DNA of 64,000 nt from Cherax quadricarinatus (lineage: Eukaryota; Arthropoda; Malacostraca; Decapoda; Parastacidae). Below are positions 13,400-24,990 of this stretch, piece after piece; the first letter of the stretch is position 1; each line of letters opens with the position of its first letter. Location: the NCBI RefSeq assembly GCF_038502225.1, contig NC_091325.1, positions 30,970,150-31,034,149 of the forward strand. The letters are read 5' to 3'. A model generated the notes under the pieces. The model was given only the letters and a program-made list of their open reading frames with translations. It was not told the DNA's origin and searched no databases. Position numbers and translations under genes: made by a program.

Positions 13400-14686
13400 A
13401 CATAAGAACATAAGTAAAAGGGAACACTGCAGCAGGCCTACTGGCCCATGCGAGGTAGGTCCAAGTCTCCTATCGGCTTAAACCAATGCCCCAACCTAGT
13501 TAGGACAGGTCACGTTCACTAAGGAAGGAACACGTCAACTGACATAGTAGCACAAGCTAGTCAGGTCCAACTCACACTCACCCACACCCACTCATGTATT
13601 TATCTAACCTATTTTTAGAACTACACAACGTTTTAGCCTCTATAACTGTACTTGGGAGTTTGTTCCACTCAACCACAACTCTATTACCAAACCAGTGCTT
13701 TCCTATATCCTCCCTGAATCTAAATTTTTCCAACTTAACACCATTGCTGTGCGTCCTGTCCAGGCTACATATTTTCAGCATGCTATTTACATCTCCTTTA
13801 TTTATTCCTGTCTTCCATTCATACACCTCAATCCTATTCCCTCTAATTCTACGTCTTCCTAGAGAGTGCAAATTCAGGGCCCTCAGTCTATCCTCATAGG
13901 AAAGATTTCTGATACATGGGATCAACTTTGTCATCCTCCTTTGTACGTTTTCCAAAGCATTTATATCCATTCTGTAATACAGTGACCAAAACTGTGCAGC
14001 ATAATCTAAATGAGGCCTAACCAAGGATATATTGGGTTGATGAACAACCTGAGGACTCCTATTATTTATGCTTCTTGATATGAAGCCAAGGATTCTTTTA
14101 GCTTTATTGCGAACACTTATGCACTGTTGTCTTGGCTACAGATTATTGCTAACCAGAACTCCTAAATCTTTTTCGCAATCTGTAATATTAAGATCTACGT
14201 TATTTAGTTTATATGTGGCATGGTTATTTTCCTGTCCACCATTTAGAACTTTGCATTTGTCTATATTAAAGCGCATCTGCCACTTCTCCGACCACTGCAT
14301 CAGTCTATTTAAATCTTCCTGGAGTGCTCTAATGTCCTCGTCAGAGTGAATTCAAGGGCCTATTTTGGTGTCATCGGTAAACTTGCTTATGTCGCTCTTT
14401 ATGCCCTCATCTATGTCGTTTATGGAGATTGTTTGCACCAGGGGGCCCAACACTGACCCCTGTGAAACACCGCTCGTGACGCTTCCCCACTCTGATTTCT
14501 CCCCATTTATGCAAATTCTGCTGCCTATTTGTCAACCATGCATCTTTCCAGGAAAAAAATTCTCCTATTCCATTTAATTTTCCTCAATAGTCTCTGATGT
14601 GGGACCCTGTCAAAAGTTTTGCTGAAGTCTATGTACCCAATGTTATATTCATTACTATGATCTACCTCCTCAAATTGGTTTAGAAA
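13400..14686 (-). mobile_element. LINE-B copy 1 (CR1/L2-like), 5'-truncated
   Basis: Minus-strand homologue of the long element at 42898-45855. The 3' end (plus-strand ACATAAGAACATAAG at 13400) is identical in both. The best frame, 14024-13578 (148 residues), encodes VRPHLDYAAQFWSLYYRMD and FRFREDIGKHWFGNRVV, the thumb and C-terminal end. Upstream, broken RT sequence includes a degraded FTDDTKIG box and RVPHQRLLRK. The element ends near 14686 where the Penelope-like fragment PLE-2 begins. Confidence 0.85.
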
Positions 14687-14772
14687 GACACGTAAGCAAA
14701 CACTATGACATATTTATTAGAAAACGTTTCGGTCCTGGGACCTTGATCACTTCTAACATACAGAGGTAGAAA

Positions 14773-14888
<116 letters not shown>

Positions 14889-14962
14889 CGGAGAGTGAGG
14901 TGTGAGTGACGCACGTGACCTGAGGAATGTCATGTTGTGATGAGGACGGGTGGACGATGAAA

Positions 14963-15630
14963 TCATGTGACTCCTGTGTTGTTGGGTAGGTGGTGCTTAA
15001 GTATCATGTATGTCAATGTTTTTGAAATTTTGTAGTTTCCAGTGTTGCGTTCTATAGTGTCGGTGACGGCGATTAGTGAGGCTTCTAGGCACCGTCGGCG
15101 TCTGAGGTCTGGTTCGGTGAGAACGAGTTGTGCCTCATTCCAGTTCATCAAATGCCCCGTGGAGTCTCTGTGGAGGACACAGGCGTACCTTACATCGTCT
15201 CTGTTAGAGGCATTTCGATGCTCATTCAGGCGGACTGCAAGATCTCTGCCTGTCTCGCCTACATATTTCTTGGGACAGAACCCACAGGGGATAGTGTAGA
15301 CGTCTGCTGTAGAAGTTAGAGGTGTGGGGCTGCGTTTCGTAGTGAGGTCTTTGATAGATGATGTGTTTATGGTGGAAACGTTGATGTTACTCATAGCAAG
15401 TGCCCGGCGAGTATTCGTGGCAACATCGCCACATGGGAGTACTATGAACTGTTTAGGGGGCTGTTCCATGGGCGGTTTGTTGAGGATAGCTTGTGCCTTG
15501 AGTCTACAATCTCGGATGAAGAAAGATGAGAACTGAAGACGAGTAAAGGCTTGTGTTATGTAAGTGCATTCTTCTTCTAGAAAACAAGGGCTGAAGATGC
15601 GAAGAGCTCTCAGGAAGAAGCCAGTCAGAG
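14963..15630 (-). pseudogene. PLE-2 RT C-terminus and GIY-YIG endonuclease, open but 5'-truncated
   Basis: The minus-strand frame is open from about 15630 down to 14963, with a Met at 15469. The upstream part, FLRALRIFSPCFLEEE and FTRLQFSSFFIRDCRLKA, matches the C-terminal RT region of Penelope-like proteins. The endonuclease follows: VYTIPCGFCPKKYVGETGRD (CxxC, then YVGxTGR), RLNEHRNA with the conserved Arg/His, and HLMNWNEAQLV and RRCLEASLI with the late Glu. Catalytic residues look intact, which is unusual here, but the RT palm is absent, so it cannot move alone. Confidence 0.85.
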
Positions 15631-15640
15631 GTGAGTTTGT

Positions 15641-17425
15641 GGTGATTTCTGCGTCCAGTGTGTCTCCCTGTCTCCCTACTCACACCTCACCAGCCTACCA
15701 CCACACTCCACCACTATGTACTCACTCCCTCTGCGATGTTTTCTGCTGTTTTCCATGTGAATTCATAGCCAGAGCTGTGCATCCGAGTGCCCGAGGCCAC
15801 TCGAAGATACGTGGATCACGAGGCCACTTGGGGTGTGGACGATGTCATGTGGATCTACAAGCCAAGTGGGTTACCAAGCCAGATGTCCCAGGCCACATGC
15901 TGTGGTCTGCTGCCTGCATCACATTGACGTCACCGACGATGCTGCCCGACTTCACGACGTCACCTCGAGACGCCTGCTGACGTCACCATGCTGCTGACGT
16001 TACCTCATGACGTCATGCCTGACGCCACATGAAATCACATTGAGTGTTCTAGTAATTATTTCAGTATTGTCAAGAAGATTGAGAGAAGATATATGTCATG
16101 TGTTAATTTATTCCTCTCAGTCAGTGTTCTCACATGTTCGTGTATAGCTTAGTGTCAATTTTTGCACAGAAAAGCATCATTTGCTAGTAAGCCCTGTAGT
16201 ACTGCATATGCAGTGCAGGTGTGTGCAGTTTTCCATGTGTCCTGTGTGGTCTTGAGCCCAGACTACTGTGTAGCACCACTGTGTTACTTGTCACCTGGTG
16301 TGACCCATGCATTTGACAGCTGATATAAGTCAGCCTGTGTGTCTGAGCCTCTTTTACAGAAAGCTCTTATGTCCGTCGCTCGTGATGCCCTGCAGAATCG
16401 TACTTGCTACGATTCCCATCAGAGCGCAGTTATATGTAGAGAAACAAGTCTGAGGACACTTAGACTAACCTCTGCTATAACTCCAACTGCCGAGAGAATG
16501 ACACTCGTCAAGCCGCAGTTAAGCCCTGTCGGCAGGCGCTGTGTCAGCCTCGTGTCATAGCTTCAGTGAGCTCCTGCACAAAGATGATGTCACTTTGACT
16601 GCTAGCCTGCTCACTGCAGTATGGTGTATGCTGTTACGACTGCCAGATGCTTCGCTGAGAGTCTCTGCCACGACTCACTTCATGCTCACCAGCAGTGACA
16701 GCCCCAGCGACAGTACCAGTCGAGAAATGTCCTCCTGAGTCGCTTGCCAGAAGAAGTCCTGCTCAGTTACCGAGTACTGACGATGCCTCACTCGAGGGCA
16801 CCAGCAGACTGTGGCTCAGGTTGAGTGAAACCTGCAGCGACTCCTACAATGGCTGCTTCACAGTTCCAGAGGAGACCGTACCCTGTTATGTCACAGCTCA
16901 GCCACAGCGATGTCTCCTGTGTTGCAGTATCTGTCCAGACGCAGGAAGGCATGCAGTAATGCCTATCGACGCTCATTGCCTATGTCCACGATGTTTAGCA
17001 CTCCCCACATGTTTTTCTTCCCTTCCTGTAGGAAGTTTTTTTTCCCATGCCCTTTTCCAACGAGAGAGAGACCGAGTTTTTTATAGCCAGTCATGGTCGG
17101 GTCGACCATGTGGTAGGTGGCCGAGCGAATGTAGACAGCCTGTACTGTCTGCACAGACAGCCTATGCTGTCTTCCAGCTGATTTCATATTTCATGCCATG
17201 CAGGTGCTGCCACCTATAGGCCTACTACTTCAGTATGCCCACCCCTGCCTCTGCCTCACTCACTCAGCGGCCTAGACTCAGACAACAAGTCCTACTCCTC
17301 TCTCCCTCGCGGGCATGGCCCTCCCGGGCCATGGGCATGTAACACACTGCCTGTGTACCCCAGATAACGCAAATAAAGTAAGAAACCTCCGAAACCTTTA
17401 TCATTGAACCACGATCTACAAGAAA
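15641..17425. other. Unclassified 1.8-kb stretch, possible solo LTR
   Basis: GC-moderate sequence with no recognised protein; frames such as 16695-17219 (174 codons, plus) show no family motif. LTR-like signals are ordered on the plus strand: a cluster of CRE-like sites (15925-16027), a TATA-like TGATATAAG near 16321, and an AATAAA signal near 17371 close to the right end. I could not find convincing terminal TG...CA repeats or a target duplication, so the LTR idea is only a suggestion. A degenerate or unknown transposon is equally possible. Confidence 0.3.
15925..16027. promoter_or_regulatory. Cluster of six CRE/ATF-like sites
   Basis: Three exact TGACGTCA palindromes (15925, 15978, 16008) and three one-mismatch forms (CGACGTCA at 15955, TGACGTTA at 15995, TGACGCCA at 16020) lie within 103 bp. 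TGACGTCA is the consensus for CREB/ATF bZIP factors. A TATA-like sequence follows about 300 bp downstream. No transcript is demonstrated. Confidence 0.5.
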
Positions 17426-17451
17426 CGACAAAAAAAAGATAGCTGGTAAAC

Positions 17452-17690
17452 GTGTGTGTGTGTGTGTGAGTGTCTAGATGTGTGTCTATTCTCATCTAAT
17501 TGTACTCAATTGTGGTTGCAGTGGTCGAGTCATAGTTCCTGGCCCCTCCTCCTTACTGGTTGCTACTAGGTCTACTCTATCCCTACTCCATGAGCTTTAT
17601 CATACCTCTTCTTAAAGCTAAATAAGGATACATCAATCTCCAGATTGTTCCACTTCCTGACAATTCTATGACTGTCGAAATACTGTGTAT
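17452..17690 (-). mobile_element. LINE-A 3'-end fragment with (TG)n
   Basis: The minus-strand 3' terminus of LINE-A, from the CATGAGCTTTATCATACC region down to the AATTGTACTCA signature, flanked on its 3' side by (TG)n at 17452-17468. It covers only the last codons and the tail. Confidence 0.8.
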
Positions 17691-17734
17691 GTCTGTGTGT
17701 CTTTTTTTTTTTTTTTTTTGTCTTTTTTTGTGTG

Positions 17735-17850
17735 TTTGCTCACCTATTTGTGATTGCAGGGGGTCGATTCACATGTCCTGCCTCTCCTCTTCGCTGGCCG
17801 CTACTCGTTCAACGCTCTTCTCTCCAATTGCTTTATCGTACCTCTTCTGT
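17735..17850 (-). mobile_element. Second short LINE-A 3'-end fragment
   Basis: It repeats the same 3' terminus (GCTCACCTATTTGTGATTGC ... TTTATCGTACCTCTTC) after a T-rich tract at 17700-17733, head to tail with the previous fragment. Confidence 0.7.
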
Positions 17851-17896
17851 GTGTGTAAGTGTGCGCCCGTGCTTTTGTGTGTGGGCGTGAAAGACA

Positions 17897-17918
17897 TAGA
17901 AGAGAGAGAGCTTGAGAG

Positions 17919-18015
<97 letters not shown>

Positions 18016-18345
18016 AAGACAGGCAGAGATAAAGAGAGGGATGCGGAGAGTGACAGAGGGTAGGACTGAGAGGGAAGGAGTTGTGGAAGGAGGGAGAGAG
18101 GGCGTTAGGATGAGATTTAGGGAGGAAGTGAAGTAGGCATGGGGAGGGAGAGAGGTGGGAGAGAGCATGGCAGAGAGGGAATAGGAAGAGAATGAGGAAA
18201 GGGGCAGTAAGGGAGGGAGGATGGGTATGAGGAAAGGGGAGTGACGGAGGGAGGGAGAGAGAGAGAGCGAGTGAGGAAGTAGGAAAGGAGGAAGGAGGAG
18301 AGGGAGGGAGGGAGAGTTAAGCAGGAAAGACAAGAGAGAAACAAA
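17897..18345. repeat. Purine-rich tract with (GA)n core
   Basis: A pure GA repeat at about 17926-18013 lies inside about 450 bases in which the plus strand is almost entirely purine, including GGGA and GAGGGAGG clusters. Such mirror-like polypurine tracts can adopt triplex structures. The Ser/Leu or Arg/Glu-rich reading frames over it are compositional. Confidence 0.9.
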
Positions 18346-18436
18346 CTTTCTTGCTCAGGAGAGTGGCAAGAACATGTAAGTCCTTTGTTTACGACGAAGA
18401 CTTATCTCTTGTCTGAGTCAGGCACGAGGTAATATT

Positions 18437-21400
18437 TTGTCTATGTGTGTGTGTGTGTGTGTGTATGTGTGTGTGTATTCATCTTGTTGTACTCAGTTGT
18501 GGTTTCAGGGGTCGATTCACAGCTCATGGCCCCACAATCACTGGCCACTATTAGGTCACTCTTCGTGCTCCATGAGCTTCATCATACCTCTTCTAAAAGC
18601 TACGTATGAGTCCTGCCTCCACTACATCACTTCCCAGACAATTTCACTTCTTGATAATTCTCTGATTGAATATCCCTGTGATTCATCTGAGTCTTCAGTT
18701 TCCAACTGAGACCCCTTGTCGCTGTTTCCAAACTCTGGAACATCCTGTCTCTTTCCACCATGTCGATTCCTTTCAGTAGTTTATCATATAGTCGTTATCA
18801 TATCCCCCCTATCTCTCCTGTCCTCCAGTGTTGTCAGGTAGATTTCCTCGTAGGGCATGCCCCTCAGCTCCGGGACTAGTCTTGTTGCAAATTTTCTCTA
18901 ATTTCCTTACTGTAAAGTAAAAGGACACAAGTGCAACTAATGTGACATTTTATTGTGGTAACGTTTCGTTCTCCAGGAGCTTTATCAAGCCATTACCAAT
19001 TTTATTACAATTTCCTTACTGCTTGGCTAGGTGTGGGTTCCAAACTGGTGCTGCATACTCCAATATAGACATAACGTACACGGTGTACAGGGTCCAGAAC
19101 GTTTTCTTACTCAGATGTGGGAATGCTATTCTTAGGTTTGTTAGGCGCCCATATGCTGCAGCAGTTATTTGGTTGATGTACACCTCCGGAGATGAGCCTT
19201 GTATTATACTCGCCACAAAATGCTTTTCCTTGAGTGAGGTTTGTAGTTCCTGGTCCCCTAGACTGCACTCCATCTACGGTCTTGTTTACCCTTCCCAAAT
19301 CTACATGACTTTGCATTTGGTGGGGTTGAACTCCACGAGTCAGTTGTTGGACCAGGCCTGCAGCCTGTCAAGATCCCTTTGTATTTCTGACTGGTTTTCA
19401 TCCGATTGAATTCTTCTCATCAACTTCACATCATCTGCAAACATAGCACTTCTGAGTCTATTCCTTCTGTCATGTCGCTCATAAATACCAGAAATATCAC
19501 TGGTCCTAGGACTGACCCCTGTGGAACCCCGCTCGTCACAGGTGCCCACTCTGACACCTCGCCACATACCATGACTCCCTGTTGTCTTCCTAACAGATAT
19601 TCCCAGATCCATTGCAATGCATTCCCTGTTATACCTGCCTGGTCCTCCAGCTTTTGCACTAATCTCTTGTGTGGAACTGTGTCAAATGCCTTTTTACAGT
19701 CCAAGAAAATGCAATCTACCCCCTTCCCTATCTCTTGTCTTACTGCAGTAACCCTTTCTTAGAACTCCAGCAGGTTTGTGACACAGTCTTTCCCTCCCCT
19801 GCAACTGTGCTGCCTGACGATGATAAGCTAATTCCTTTCTAGGCGCTCCACTAATCTTCTGATAATCTTCTCTATGACTTTACATAATATACATGTCAGT
19901 GACACTGTTCTGTAGTTTAATGCTTCTTGTCTGTCTCTTTTTTTCAAAATTAGGACTACATTTGTTGTCTTCCATACCTCCGGTAGCTGCCCTGTTTCGA
20001 TAGATGAGTTGAAGATTATTGTTAGTGGTATACATAGCGCCTCTGCTCCCTCTCTCAGGATCCATGGAGAGATGTTATTCGGTCCCATCGTCTTTGAGGT
20101 ATCTAGCTCGCTTAGCAGCCTCTTCACTTCTTACTCTCCTGTATGTACTGTGCCCAACACTTGATGGTATACCACACCTCTCCATCTTTCTGGAGTCCCT
20201 TCTGTCTCCTCTGTGAACACTTCTATGAATATCATGTTGAGCTCTTCACATACTTTTCTGTCGTTTTTTGTGATCTCTCCGTTCTCCTTCCTAAGCCTGA
20301 TTACCTGTTCATTGACTATTGTTTTCCTCCTGATGCGGCTGTACAACAGCATGCGGTTAGATTTAGCTTTCACTTCTATGTTATTCTCGTATTGTCGTTG
20401 GCCTTCCTTTCTTACCTGTGCATATTCATTTCTGGCTCAAAGACTGCGCTTTGTATTCTTCTGGGTTCTCTGCCTTCTATACGTCTTCCATTTTCTAGTA
20501 TACTTGGTTTTGGCCTCTCTTCACCTTTGGGTGAACCAAGGGCTCATTCTGGCTTTTTCATTATTTCTGTTACCCTTGGGTACAAACCTATCATCAGCTT
20601 CCTAGCATATTGTTGTCACATTTTCCATTATCTCGTTTACTGCCAGTTCTCTGTCTCACTAAACCCTGAACAAGAAATTCTTCATGCCTATGTAGTCCAC
20701 TGTCTTGTAGTTTGGCTTCATTCGTTCTGCCCTTCCTGCTTCCCTCTCCACTTGTAACTCTATTATGTATTTGAAACTCAGAACCATGAGATCACTGGCC
20801 CTGAGGGGTCATTCATATGTGATGTCGTCAATAACTGCACTACTGAAGGTGTATACTAGGTCCAGTCATGCTGGGTCATCCTCTCCTCTCCCTCTGGTAG
20901 TGTCCTTACGTGTTGATTCAATGAGGTTTTCCAGTAGCACCTCCATCATCTTAGCTCTCCATGTTTCTGGGCCCCCATGTGGCTCCAGGTTCTCCCAGTC
21001 GATTTCCTTGTGATTGAAGTCACCCATAATCAACAGCTTTGCCCTGCTCACATGAGCCCTTCCTGCAACTTCAGTCAGTGTGTCAACCATCGCTCTATTA
21101 CTCTCATGATACACTTGCCTTGGCTTCCTGCTCTTCTGTGGTGGGTTATACATTATTGTTATTACCACCTTGGAACGTCCAGATTGAAGTGTTCCTATTA
21201 TGTAATCTCCTGCTTCTTCTCCTCTGTCTCTTCTCTCCATCTCATCAAAATCCCATCGGTTTTTGATGATCAGTGCCACTTCTCCTCCCCCTCAGTTCCC
21301 TCTGTCTTTCCTCAGGATATGATATCCTATTGGAAATATGGCATCTGTTATCATTCCTGTGAGCTTTGTTTATGTGAGAGCTGTGATGTCCGGTTGATGT

Positions 21401-21841
21401 CTCTTTGGCTCTTTTGTGCCACTCCTTCCACTTATTCATTATTCCATCTGCGTTGGTGTACCATACCTTCAGTTTCCTCTCCATCACTGTGTTCTGGGGG
21501 TCTGTGAGCGTGGGGCACCTGGCAGTGTGCTTTGGGATTCCACAGCATAGTGTGAGGTGGGGGCTGTATGTGTGGATTGTGGCTTGTGTTGGGATAGCAT
21601 GTTTGGTTGTGTGATTCTAGGGGTGGTTCTGTGAGTGCTTGCACTTACTGCTCTGCCCTGCTCTGGTTGTCCACTGCTGACTCTGTCCTTGTGGCTCTTC
21701 CTATCCACTTTCGCTGCTGTGCCATCTCCTTCAGCTGCTGTCATTCTTTTCTTGTTCCACCTTGGTCTAGGAACACCCTCTTGTATGCTGACGATTCCTT
21801 CAGCCGTGGTTCCTCTTGCAGGATCCTATTCTGCACCATTT
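18437..21841 (-). mobile_element. LINE-A copy 6, long but decayed, minus strand
   Basis: Read on the minus strand: ORF1 end (from about 21840, NRILQEEPRLK and KRVFLD), endonuclease (about 21487-20866, with KVWYTNADGIMNKW and AKLLIMGDFNHKEIDWENL), linker, RT (about 20370-19020) and tail ending at (TG)n at 18441-18477. It starts at the (TG)n of the next upstream fragment and is truncated in ORF1. Frames are split by many indels. A 96-bp Penelope 3'-end insertion interrupts the thumb (18913-19008). Confidence 0.9.
18913..19008 (-). mobile_element. 96-bp Penelope-like 3'-end insertion with 13-bp target duplication
   Basis: The duplication AATTTCCTTACTG occurs at 18900-18912 and again at 19009-19021, within the LINE-A thumb. 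The insert on the minus strand reads through GGCTTGATAAAGCTCCTGG and CGAAACGTTACCACAATAAA, a 3' end I recognise from memory from Penelope-like elements, and ends in TGTCCTTTTAC. It is an extreme 5' truncation with precise boundaries. Confidence 0.8.
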
Positions 21842-21926
21842 CTGTATGTGTGTGTGTGTGTGTGTGTGTGTACTCACCTAGTTGAGGTTGCGGGGGTCGA
21901 GTCCGAGCTCCTGGCCCCGCCTCTTC

Positions 21927-21988
<62 letters not shown>
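21842..21988 (-). repeat. (TG)n - LINE-A terminus - (TG)n
   Basis: (TG)n at about 21843-21871, then a 58-bp LINE-A 3' terminus (ACTCACCTAGTTGAGGTTGC ... CCCCGCCTCTTCACTG), then (TG)n at 21931-21988. A further copy of that terminus opens the next long element. This shows repeated insertion or expansion at the same tail. Confidence 0.9.
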
Positions 21989-21990
<2 letters not shown>

Positions 21991-22067
21991 CACCTAGTTG
22001 TACTCACCTAGTTGAGGTTGCGGGGGTCGAGTCCGAGCTCCTGGCCCCGCCTCTTCACTGATCGCTA

Positions 22068-24979
22068 CTAGGTCACTCTCCCTGAGCCGTGAGCTTTATC
22101 ATACCTCTGCTTAAAGCTATGTATGGATCCTGCCTCCACTACATCGCTTCCCAAACTATTCCACTTACTGACTACTCTGTGGCTGAAGAAATACTTCCTA
22201 ACATCCCTGTGATTCATCTGTGTCTTCAGCTTCCAACTGTGTCCCCTTGTTACTGTGTCCAATCTCTGGAACATCCTGTCTTTGTCCACCTTGTCAATTC
22301 CTCTAGTATTTTGTATGTCGTTATCATGTCCCCCCTATCTCTCCTGTCCTCCAGTGTCGTCAGGTTGATTTCCCTTAACCTCTCCTCGTAGGACATACAT
22401 CTTAGCTCTGGGACTAGTCTTGTTGCAAACCTTTGCACTTTCTCTAGTTTCTTCACGTGCTTGGCTAGGTGTGGGTTCCAAACTGGTGCCGCATACTCCA
22501 ATATGGGCCTAACGTACACAGTGTACAGGGTCCTGAATGATTCCTTATTAAGATGTCGGAATGCTGTTCTGAGGTTTGCTAGGCGCCCATATGCTGCAGC
22601 AGTTATTTGGTTGATGTGCGCTTCAGGAGATGTGCCTGGTGTTATACTCACCCCAAGATCTTTTTCCTTGAGTGAGGTTTGTAGTCTCTGACCCCCTAGA
22701 CTGTACTCCGTCTGCGGCCTTCTTTGCCCTTCCCCAATCTTCATGACTTTGCACTTGGTGGGATTGAACTCCAGGAGCCAATTGCTGGACCAGGTCTGCA
22801 GCCTGTCCAGATCCCTTTGTAGTTCTGCCTTGTCTTCGATCGAGTGAATTCTTCTCATCAACTTCACGTCATCTGCAAACAGGGACACCTCAGAGTCTAT
22901 TCCTTCCGTCATGTCGTTCACAAATACCAGAAACAGCACTGGTCCTAGGACTGACCCCTGCGGGACCCCGCTGGTCACAGGTGCCCACTCTGACACCTCG
23001 CCACGTACCATGACTCGCTGCTGTCTTCCTGACAAGTATTCCCTGATCCATTGTAGTGCCTTCCCTGTTATCCCTGCTTTGTCCTCCAGTTTTTGCACCA
23101 ATCTCTTGTGTGGAACTGTGTCAAACGCCTTCTTGCAGTCCAAGAAAATGCAATCCACCCACCCCTCTCTCTCTTGTCTTACTGCTGTCACCATGTCATA
23201 GAACTCCAGTAGGTTTGTGACACAGGATTTTCCGTCCCTGAAACCATGTTGGCTGCTGTTGATGAGATCGTTCCTTTCTAGGTGTTCCACAACTCTTCTC
23301 CTGATAATCTTCTCCATGATTTTTCATACTATACATGTCAGTGACACTGGTCTGTAGTTTAATGCTTCATGTCTGTCTCCTTTTTTAAAGATTGGGACTA
23401 CATTTGCTGTCTTCCATGCCTCAGGCAATCTCCCTGTTTCGATAGATGTATTGAATATTGTTGTTAGGGGTACACATAGCGCCTCTGCTCCCTCTCTCAA
23501 TACCCATGGGGAGATGTTATCTGGCCCCATTGCCTTTGAGGTATCTAGCTCACTCAGAAGCCTCTTCACTTCTTCCTCGGTTGTGTGCACTGTGTCCAGC
23601 ACTTGGTGGTGTGCCCCACCTCTCCGTCTTTCTGGAGTCCCTTCTGTCTCCTCTGTGAACACTTCTTTGAATCTCTTGTTGAGTTCTTCACATACTTCAC
23701 GGTCATTTCTTGTTGTCTCTCCTCCTTCCTTCCTTAGCCTGATTACCTGGTCCTTGACTGTTGTTTTCCTCCTGATGTGGCTGTACAACAGTTTCGGGTC
23801 AGATTTGGCTTTCGCTGCTATGTCATTTTCATATTGTCTTTGGGCCTCCCTTCTTATCTGTGCATATTCGTTTCTGGCTCTATGACTGTTCTCCTTATTC
23901 TCCTGGGTCCTTTGCCTTCTATATTTCTTCCATTCCCTAGCACACTTGGTTTTTGCCTCCCTGCACCTTTGGGTAAACCATGGGCTCATCCTGGCTTTTT
24001 CATTATTCCTGTTACCCTTGGGTACAAACCTCTCCTCAGCCTCCTTGCATTTTGTTGCTACATATTCCATCATCTCATTAACTGGCTTCCCTGCCAGTTC
24101 TCTGTCCCACTGAACCCCGTTCAGGTAGTTCCTCATTCCTGTGTAGTCCCCTTTCTTGTAGTTTGGCTTCATTCGTCCTGGCCTTCCTGCTTCTCCCTCC
24201 ACTTGTAGCTCTACTGTGTATTCGAAGCTTAAAACCACATGGTCACTGGCCCTAAGGGGTCTTTCATATGTGATGTCCTCGATATCTGCACTACTCAAGG
24301 TGAATACTAAGTCCAGCCTTGCTGGTTCATCCTCTCCTCTCTCTCTTGTAGTGTCCCTTACGTGTTGGCACATGAAGTTTTCCAGTACCACCTCCATCAT
24401 CTTAGCCCTCCATGTATCTTGGCCCCCCATGTGGGTCCAAGTTCTCCCAATCGATCTCCTTGTGGTTAAAGTCACCCATGATCAGGAGCTTTGCCCTGCA
24501 TGCATGAGCTCTTCTGGCCACTCTAGCCAGTGTGTCAACCATCGCTCTATTGCTCTCGTCGTACTGTTGCCTTGGCCTCCTGCTGTTCTGTGGTGGGTTA
24601 TACATCACTGCTATTACCACCTTGGGACCTCCAGAGTGAAGTGTTCCCGCTATGTAATCACTTTCTTCTCCGCTGTCTCCTCTCTCCAGCTCATCAAAAT
24701 TCCAGCGATTTTTGATCAGCAATGCCACTCCTCCACCCCCCCCCTGTTCCCTCTGTCTTTCCTCAGGATTTGGTATCCCGTTGGAAAGATGGCATCTGTT
24801 ATCATACCTGTAAGCTTGGTTTCTGTGAGAGCTATGATGACCGGTGATGCTTCTTTGACTCTTTCATGCCACTCCTCCCACTTATTTGTTATTCCATCAG
24901 CGTTTGTGTACCATACCTTCAGTTTCCTTTCCAACACTGTGGTTTGGGGGGCCTGTGAGGGTGGGAGACCTGGTGGCAT
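22068..24979 (-). pseudogene. LINE-A ORF2: APE-type endonuclease, reverse transcriptase, C-terminal domain
   Basis: Frames in order on the minus strand: 24979-24716 (endonuclease start, LKVWYTNADGITNKW, TETKLTG), 24728-24402 (KVVIAVMYNPPQ and the catalytic-type LLIMGDFNHKEIDWEN), 24475-23324 (RLDLVFTL, ASDHVVLSFE with the SDH motif, then linker and RT start) and 23317-22250 (RT with [42 protein letters not shown]). The last part, KYFFSHRVVSKWNSL, lies in 22289-22068. Breaks: frameshifts in G-runs near 24730 and 24430, a TGA near 23320, and a frameshift near 22300. Endonuclease and RT active-site motifs survive. Confidence 0.88.
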
Positions 24980-24990
24980 ACTGTGGGATT

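Noticed and set aside
16695..17219. 174-codon Cys-rich protein gene
   Set aside because: No domain pattern, no signal for splicing or start, and the region looks LTR-like; Cys content follows base composition.
15716..17420. Precise solo LTR with TGTA...TACA ends
   Set aside because: The putative ends exist, but the flanking 5-mers (CACTA and AGAAA) do not match, so the boundaries cannot be supported.
17833..18333. Ser/Leu-rich 166-codon frame
   Set aside because: Antisense of the (GA)n purine tract; compositional.
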